55,618 nucleotides of DNA from JALZAA01 sp035316025 (GTDB lineage: Bacteria; Actinomycetota; Acidimicrobiia; IMCC26256; JACDBD01). The position numbers and the translations under genes were made by a program. Under the pieces are notes generated by a model. The model was not told where the DNA came from and did not search any database. It was given only the letters and a program-made list of their open reading frames with translations. The stretch spans positions 1 through 55,618 of the forward strand of contig DATFXL010000010.1 of NCBI GenBank assembly GCA_035316025.1, given 5' to 3'. Positions 50,986 to 55,618 of the stretch are shown one piece after another (position 1 is the first letter of the stretch; each line of letters starts with the position of its first letter).

Positions 50986-52155
50986 CTACGCGCCCTTGTA
51001 ATTGAGGACCTGGCGCAGAGCGTGCTCGATCTCGACGAGGTCGCGCTGCGCATCCATGACCGAGTCGACGTCCTTGTAGGCGTCGGGGATCTCGTCGAGG
51101 AGCGCGCGTGCTCGATCGCGGTTCCAGGCCTTCCCGGCCATGTGCTTCTCGAGGCCCTCGACGGTGAACCGCTTCTTCGCCTGACGGCGACTATGACGCC
51201 TCCCAGCTCCGTGCGCGCTCGACTCGTAGCTCTCCGGGTTTCCACGACCCCGTACGATGTACGTTCCGGTCGCCATCGATCCGGGGATCACACCCTCGTC
51301 GCCAGCCCGCGCCCGGATTGCGCCCTTCCGCGTGATCCAGAGCTCCTCGTCGCGGTGGACCTCACGGACCGAGTAGTTGTGATGGCAGTTGATGCGTCTG
51401 ACTTCGGTGCCCGTTCCCGCGGCTGCGAAGAGCAGCTCCAAGAGCACGTCCATCATCCGCTCGCGGTTCGCCAAGGCGTAGTGCTGCGCCCAGAGCATGT
51501 CAGCGACGTAGTCCTGGAACTCGGTTGAACCTTCTCGGAAGTACGCGAGGTCGCGATCCTCGAGATCGACCCGTGCCGTCGCCTGCCGGGCGCGGTCGAT
51601 GTGCATGGTTGCCAGCTGATTCCCGACGCCTCGGCTTCCGGAGTGCAGCTCGCCCCAGACGGTGCCGCGCTCGTCGAGACACACTTCGAGGTGATGATTC
51701 CCACTGCCGAGTGTGCCGAATTGCTCGATCGCGCGTTGCTTCTGCTGCGCCGTGAACGGTTCGCGACGCCAGTTCTCGGGGTCGTGGTCACGAAACCAGG
51801 CTGCTGCGATGCTGGTGCGCGAGTCATGGCCGCGTCCGACTCCAGCTGGGATTCGACGCTCGATCTGTCGGAGCAGGGGATTCAGGTCCCGGGGAAGCTG
51901 CCCCGCGTGGATGTCCGTCTCGACAGCGACGACTCCGCAGCCGATGTCGACGCCGACGGCGGCAGGAATGATTGCATCGCGGGTCGGGATCACGGAGCCG
52001 ACGGTGGCACCGATACCGAGATGCGCGTCGGGCATGAGCGCAACGTGTCCTTCGACGATCGAGAGGCGCGCCGTGCGGCGGGCCTGCGCGAGCGTCTGGT
52101 CGTCGAGCTCGGATGCCCACGACAGCAGCTTCGGCGCGATTTCCTTCGGCGGCAC
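50986..52155 (-). CDS. rtcB: RNA-splicing ligase RtcB
   Basis: 389 residues. All RtcB catalytic positions appear intact: Asp70 and Cys73 in VGVDIGCG, Asn153-His154 in GSGNHH, His171 in LHSGSRG, His258/259 in NCHHNYS, and the guanylylated His315 in SAHGAGRR. It joins 3'-phosphate or 2',3'-cyclic phosphate to 5'-OH RNA using GTP and Mn2+. The GTG at 52155 is chosen; a TTG 24 nt upstream is possible and neither has a ribosome site. No archease or rtcA is adjacent. Its substrate, tRNA or rRNA repair, is unknown. Confidence 0.92.
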   Translation of the reverse strand: MPPKEIAPKLLSWASELDDQTLAQARRTARLSIVEGHVALMPDAHLGIGATVGSVIPTRDAIIPAAVGVDIGCGVVAVETDIHAGQLPRDLNPLLRQIERRIPAGVGRGHDSRTSIAAAWFRDHDPENWRREPFTAQQKQRAIEQFGTLGSGNHHLEVCLDERGTVWGELHSGSRGVGNQLATMHIDRARQATARVDLEDRDLAYFREGSTEFQDYVADMLWAQHYALANRERMMDVLLELLFAAAGTGTEVRRINCHHNYSVREVHRDEELWITRKGAIRARAGDEGVIPGSMATGTYIVRGRGNPESYESSAHGAGRRHSRRQAKKRFTVEGLEKHMAGKAWNRDRARALLDEIPDAYKDVDSVMDAQRDLVEIEHALRQVLNYKGA

Positions 52156-52207
52156 GTGTGCATTGTCGCGTCGCAGCAAAGATCGAAGGACCGAAAAGGC
52201 GTGCTGA

Positions 52208-52213
52208 TATCGT
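52208..52213 (+). promoter_or_regulatory. Candidate -10 element of thrS
   Basis: TATCGT ends 10 nt before the thrS ATG. An AGGGAG touches the ATG with no spacer, too close for a normal ribosome site. A near-leaderless transcript is possible. No T-box was seen upstream. Confidence 0.3.
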
Positions 52214-52223
52214 CGCCAGGGAG

Positions 52224-54203
52224 ATGAGCCCGGCCGACGCGGTACACGTCAAGCTGCCCGACGGCTCCCAGCGTGAGTACCCGCGGGGCGTCACCGGGGC
52301 GGAGATCGCCCTGTCGATCGGCAAGCGGCTCGCCCAGGACGCGATCGCCGCCAAGGTCGACGGCGAGTGGGTCGACCTCGACCGCCCGATCGACCACGAC
52401 GCCTCCGTCACCATCGTGACGCCCGCTACGCCGGACGGCCGCGAGGTGCTGCGCCACTCGACCGCGCACGTCATGGCCCAGGCGGTCACCGACCTGTTCC
52501 CCGGCGCGCGCTACGCCATCGGGCCCGCGATCGCCGACGGGTTCTATTACGACTTCGAGCTGCCCGATGGCCGGCACTTCACCGAGGACGACCTCGGCCG
52601 CATCGAGGCCCGCATGCGCGAGATCGTGGCTGCCGACGAGCCCTTCGTCCGCGACGAGGTGGACCGCGACGAGGGCCTCCGGCTGTTCGCCGATCAGCCG
52701 TACAAGGTCGAGATCATCGAACGGGTCGATCCCGATGACGCCTCCGAGGTCGGCGAGGGCTCCGTCATTTCGGTGTACCGGAACCCGCGCGCCGACGCCG
52801 ACGCGTTCGTCGACCTGTGTCGCGGCCCGCACGTCCCGAGCACGAAACGACTCGGCGCGTTCAAGCTGATGCGCGTCGCCGGCGCGTACTGGCGGGGTGA
52901 CGAGAAGCGCCCGATGCTCCAGCGCATCTACGGCACGGCGTGGGAGTCGCAGGCGGCCCTCGACGCGTATCTGCACCAGCTCGAAGAGGCGGAGCGGCGC
53001 GACCACCGCAAGCTCGGTGTCGAGCTCGACCTCTTCTCGTTCCCGGGAGAGATCGGCTCCGGCCTGGCGGTCTTCCATCCCAAGGGCGGCACAGTGCGCC
53101 GAATCATGGAGGACTACTCGCGGGAGCGGCACGTGGAGGCGGGCTACGAGTTCGTGACGTCGCCGCACATTGCCAAGGAGGACCTGTTCCAGACCTCCGG
53201 CCACTTGGAGTGGTTCGCCGAGGGCATGTTCCCGCCGATGGAGCTCGACGGGGGCACTCGGTACTACCTCAAGCCGATGAACTGCCCGTTCCACATCCTC
53301 ATCTATCAGAGCCAGCTGCGTTCCTACCGAGATCTACCGCTTCGCTTGTTCGAGTTCGGCACCGTCTACCGGTACGAGCGCTCGGGCGTCGTCCACGGGC
53401 TCACGCGCGTGCGCGGTATGACGCAGGACGACGCGCACATCTTCTGCACCAAGGAGCAGCTGCCCGACGAGCTCGAGTCGACCCTGCGGTTCGTCCTCGA
53501 TCTCCTGAGCGACTTCGGCCTCACGGACTTCTACCTCGAGCTCTCGACGAAGCCGGAAGGGAAGGCGATCGGGAGCGACGCGGATTGGGAGGAGGGCACC
53601 GAGATCCTGCGGCAGGCGGCGGGGAAGATGAACCTCGAGGTCGTGCTGGACGAAGGGGGCGGCGCGTTCTACGGGCCCAAGATCTCGGTGCAGACGCGGG
53701 ACGCCATCGGTCGCACGTGGCAGATGTCGACGATCCAGGCGGACTTCCAGGAGCCGCAGCGATTCGATCTCAGCTACGTGGGCGCCGACAACGAGCGCCA
53801 CCGCCCGATCATGATCCACCGGGCGTTGTTCGGGTCGATCGAGCGCTTCTTCGCCATCCTGCTCGAGCACTATGCGGGGGCGCTGCCCACGTGGCTCGCG
53901 CCGGTGCAGGTGACGGTGCTCCCGGTCGCCGACCGGCACGACCCGTACGCGTTCCGCCTGACGGACCGGCTGCGCGCCGAAGGGTTCCGCGCCGAGCTCG
54001 TAGACGCCGGCAACGATTCGCTGCGGGCGCGGATCCGGCGCGCCAAGCTCGAGAAAGTTCCGTACGTCCTCGTCGTCGGCGACGAGGACGCCGATGCAGG
54101 CACGGTCGGTGTGAACCGGCGGGGAAGTGACGAGCCCGAGCGCGGCGTGCGCGTCGACGACTTCGTCGCGCGCCTGGCGGCCGAAGTCGCAGAACGTCGG
54201 TGA
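52224..54203 (+). CDS. thrS: Threonyl-tRNA synthetase
   Basis: 659 residues, close to bacterial ThrRS length. An N-terminal TGS domain (~1-65, LPDGSQREYPRGVTG) is followed by the editing domain (HSTAHVMAQAV with its His pair at ~76-80, and DLCRGPHV at ~200). The class II core has zinc ligands in MNCPFHILIYQ (~353), and motifs FEFGTVYRYERSG and HGLTRVRGMTQDD. The anticodon-binding domain follows from ~560. It charges tRNA-Thr and edits Ser. Its stop overlaps the HIT gene as GTGA. Confidence 0.96.
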   Translation: MSPADAVHVKLPDGSQREYPRGVTGAEIALSIGKRLAQDAIAAKVDGEWVDLDRPIDHDASVTIVTPATPDGREVLRHSTAHVMAQAVTDLFPGARYAIGPAIADGFYYDFELPDGRHFTEDDLGRIEARMREIVAADEPFVRDEVDRDEGLRLFADQPYKVEIIERVDPDDASEVGEGSVISVYRNPRADADAFVDLCRGPHVPSTKRLGAFKLMRVAGAYWRGDEKRPMLQRIYGTAWESQAALDAYLHQLEEAERRDHRKLGVELDLFSFPGEIGSGLAVFHPKGGTVRRIMEDYSRERHVEAGYEFVTSPHIAKEDLFQTSGHLEWFAEGMFPPMELDGGTRYYLKPMNCPFHILIYQSQLRSYRDLPLRLFEFGTVYRYERSGVVHGLTRVRGMTQDDAHIFCTKEQLPDELESTLRFVLDLLSDFGLTDFYLELSTKPEGKAIGSDADWEEGTEILRQAAGKMNLEVVLDEGGGAFYGPKISVQTRDAIGRTWQMSTIQADFQEPQRFDLSYVGADNERHRPIMIHRALFGSIERFFAILLEHYAGALPTWLAPVQVTVLPVADRHDPYAFRLTDRLRAEGFRAELVDAGNDSLRARIRRAKLEKVPYVLVVGDEDADAGTVGVNRRGSDEPERGVRVDDFVARLAAEVAERR

Positions 54204-54697
54204 CGCTCGAACGGCTCTGGGCCGGCTGGCGGGCGGCATACGTCACCGGGGCGGCGGCGCCCGGCGGTCCCGCCGAGTGCCTGTTCTGTGCGCTGGCGAA
54301 TGCCCCCGACGAGGAGGGGCGCGTCGTCGCGAGGAGCGACCTCACGTTCGCCGTGATGAACGCGTTCCCGTACACGTCGGGACACCTGATGATCGCCCCG
54401 TTTCGCCACGAGGGTGAGCTCGAAGATCTCAAGGCGGACGAGGCGGCGTCGGTGATGGAGATGACGCAGCAAGCGGTGAGGGCGCTCAAGGGCGCGTACA
54501 AGCCCGACGGCGTCAACGCCGGCGTGAACCTCGGCCGTCCGGCGGGCGCCGGGGTGCCGGGCCACGTCCACGTCCATGTGCTTCCGCGCTGGAACGGCGA
54601 CACCAACTTCATGACGACCGTTGCCGACACACGCGTTCTGCCGGAAGACCTGCACACGAGCTGGGAGAAGGTGCGCGCCGCGTGGCCGAAGTCGTGA
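54200..54697 (+). CDS. HIT family hydrolase/phosphorylase
   Basis: 165 residues. The histidine triad HVHVHV has its catalytic histidines at 122, 124 and 126. A CLFC pair (27-30) probably binds zinc. NAFPYTSGHLMI is the family nucleotide-site pattern. Actinobacterial members resemble Ap4A phosphorylase and cleave dinucleoside polyphosphates, known by-products of aminoacyl-tRNA synthetases, which fits its overlap with thrS. Exact activity is inferred. Confidence 0.9.
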   Translation: MTLERLWAGWRAAYVTGAAAPGGPAECLFCALANAPDEEGRVVARSDLTFAVMNAFPYTSGHLMIAPFRHEGELEDLKADEAASVMEMTQQAVRALKGAYKPDGVNAGVNLGRPAGAGVPGHVHVHVLPRWNGDTNFMTTVADTRVLPEDLHTSWEKVRAAWPKS

Positions 54698-54713
54698 GTA
54701 GGTTGGGTTGACG

Positions 54714-55223
54714 GTGAGCGACGAGGCCGATCGCCAGGAGCACCGGGACCAGCTGCCCGAGGAGCTCGACGTCACCGCCTACGTCGGGCCCTACGTCTTC
54801 CCCAACATCAACCGGCGTCGCATCCCGGCCGTCATGTACGCCGCGCTGGCGGTGCTGTGCCTGGCCGGCTGGGTGTGGAGCACCAATCTCGGGTTGCTCG
54901 TCGGTGCCGTGCTCCTCGGCGCCATCTCGGCGTACCACCTCGCCGCCGCCTGGAACCTCGAGGTCGACCAGACGCAGGCGCTCGTGGTGGCGACGCGCAC
55001 CGTCGGGTTCCCGGTCGGTCACGCGTCGGCGCAGCTCGCCTGGCGCGGGCTGCGCAGCCGGCCTGTCTGGCGCATCCTCCTCTATTCGGCCGACGACCCG
55101 CCGACCATGCGAGGCCTCGTCGAGCTCGACGCCGTCGACGGCCACGTGATGGGGGAGTACACCGAGCCCAACCCCGAGGACTGGTCGAAGTACGGAATCA
55201 GTGAATCCGCTGGTCAGGGGTAG
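54714..55223 (+). CDS. Conserved two-helix membrane protein, unknown function
   Basis: 169 residues from a GTG; a TTG 6 nt earlier is an alternative. Two hydrophobic segments (~42-58 and ~61-79) are followed by a soluble ~90-residue domain with RTVGFPVGHASAQLAWRG and ILLYSADDPPTMRG. No known domain is recognised. It lies 16 nt after the HIT gene on the same strand and is probably in the thrS unit. A GC-rich hairpin follows. Confidence 0.7.
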   Translation: MSDEADRQEHRDQLPEELDVTAYVGPYVFPNINRRRIPAVMYAALAVLCLAGWVWSTNLGLLVGAVLLGAISAYHLAAAWNLEVDQTQALVVATRTVGFPVGHASAQLAWRGLRSRPVWRILLYSADDPPTMRGLVELDAVDGHVMGEYTEPNPEDWSKYGISESAGQG

Positions 55224-55228
55224 TATCC

Positions 55229-55301
55229 GCGCTCGAACAGCGCTCTACGTGGAATAATCCCTGACGTGAAGAGCCCCCGCGAGGCCGCAACCTCCGGGGG
55301 C
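55229..55301 (+). terminator. Two hairpins between the thrS unit and the recombinase gene
   Basis: A 5-bp stem-loop at 55229-55243 is followed by a larger hairpin at 55273-55301. Its arms pair over 11 bp with one bulged C and a 6-nt CCGCAA loop. There is no T-run. It may end the thrS transcript or act in the recombinase leader. The 108-nt stretch holds no tRNA or other gene. Confidence 0.45.
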
Positions 55302-55331
55302 ACGGACGGAACCTGACTAGGAGGAACCGCC

Positions 55332-55618
55332 ATGACCGACGCTACCGAGGCCCTGATCACGTCGTGGATGCTGGCGCTCCACGACAAGGCCGACTCCACC
55401 CGCGAGCTGTACGGCGACGTGGTGCGCCGCTTCGCCGCCGGTCTCCCCGAGGGGATCGGGTTGCTCGACGCCACGAAGCGCGACTGCCAGTCCTACTTCG
55501 CCGACCTGCGGGCGAAGGGGCGGGCGCAGGCGACGATGCGCTCCCGGTGGATCGCGCTCCGGTCGTTCTACGGATGGGCGGCGAGCGAGGACGAGGTCGT
55601 CCTGAACCCGATGGCGAA
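55332..55618 (+). CDS. Tyrosine recombinase/integrase N-terminal domain, 3' partial
   Basis: About 95 residues are visible before the right edge. STRELYGDVVRRFAAG, then ATKRDCQSYFADLRAKG and RSRWIALRSFYGWAASED match the SAM-like core-binding domain of Xer/phage-type integrases. The catalytic R-H-R-H-Y domain would lie outside the window. AGGAGG is 7 nt before the ATG, a strong ribosome site. It could be a chromosomal XerC/XerD homologue or the integrase of an element continuing to the right. Base composition is like the neighbours. Confidence 0.7.
   Translation, partial: MTDATEALITSWMLALHDKADSTRELYGDVVRRFAAGLPEGIGLLDATKRDCQSYFADLRAKGRAQATMRSRWIALRSFYGWAASEDEVVLNPMA

Noticed and set aside
55224..55331. 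tRNA or attachment site before the recombinase
   Set aside because: The hairpins do not form a cloverleaf, and no TTCGA/T-arm or CCA-type acceptor end is seen.
1..55618. CRISPR array, insertion sequence or toxin-antitoxin system
   Set aside because: No regularly spaced repeats, transposase motifs or small paired toxin-like genes were found in either strand.

Overview
The window is one continuous, very GC-rich bacterial chromosome segment. The gene complement fits an actinomycete: a dcw cluster without ftsA, sepF-yggT-divIVA (wag31) after ftsZ, a DUF3040 protein, an MshC-type mycothiol ligase, an F420-linked oxidoreductase pair, an actinobacterial-type group III phosphofructokinase, and many GTG/TTG starts. 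The mixture resembles Acidimicrobiia, but that placement is inference. Almost everything is core, vertically inherited-looking DNA. No rRNA, tRNA, CRISPR array or insertion sequence was seen. The only hint of mobile DNA is the start of a tyrosine-recombinase-type gene that runs off the right edge.

Region by region. 1-10.5 kb: metabolic and repair genes: partial plsC; glpK with a PH-like partner gene; a phosphofructokinase predicted to use pyrophosphate; tesB; threonine aldolase; an SDR; a PIG-L deacetylase; a small membrane protein; a Nudix protein; dinB; and a Gfo/Idh oxidoreductase. 10.5-16.8 kb: DUF3040 and MerR-like genes, then an opposed MoxR-DUF58-transglutaminase operon, a small conserved protein and an HNH endonuclease. 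16.9-36.7 kb: the division and wall cluster mraZ-rsmH-ftsL-ftsI-murE-murF-mraY-murD-ftsW-murG-murC-murB-ftsQ-ftsZ-pgeF-yggS-sepF-yggT-divIVA. Most neighbours from murE to ftsQ overlap by a few bases, so they are probably translationally coupled. 36.7-44.3 kb: ileS on the opposite strand, a DUF167 gene, a DksA-like protein with a histone-H1-like tail, lspA, an rluD-family gene, an Rrf2 regulator and an alkaline-phosphatase-superfamily protein. 44.4-55.6 kb: dnaE1, a small membrane protein, an LLM flavin/F420 oxidoreductase divergent from an F420:NADPH oxidoreductase-mshC pair, rtcB, thrS, a HIT protein, a membrane protein and the partial recombinase.

How the genes work together. The central 20 kb makes UDP-MurNAc-pentapeptide (MurB, C, D, E, F), the lipid intermediates (MraY, MurG) and the divisome (FtsL, FtsI, FtsW, FtsQ, FtsZ). 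SepF probably anchors FtsZ to the membrane in place of FtsA, and DivIVA marks the poles. A strong promoter (TTGACC-17-TATGGT) with several GTGG repeats precedes mraZ and suggests autoregulation. MshC and the F420 pair point to mycothiol and F420 redox chemistry.

The most unusual signal is in ileS. The class I signature HxGH is replaced by the swapped form G-I-H-H in an IleRS2-type enzyme, a change linked in published work to extreme mupirocin resistance. Other points of interest are the H1-tailed DksA-like protein with one zinc-finger cysteine missing, the D104/K124 signature of the phosphofructokinase, a dnaE leader with a perfect inverted repeat and DnaA-box-like sites, and a recurrent -10-like hexamer placed 6-10 nt before start codons that suggests leaderless transcripts. 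I did not find a clear new multi-gene system.
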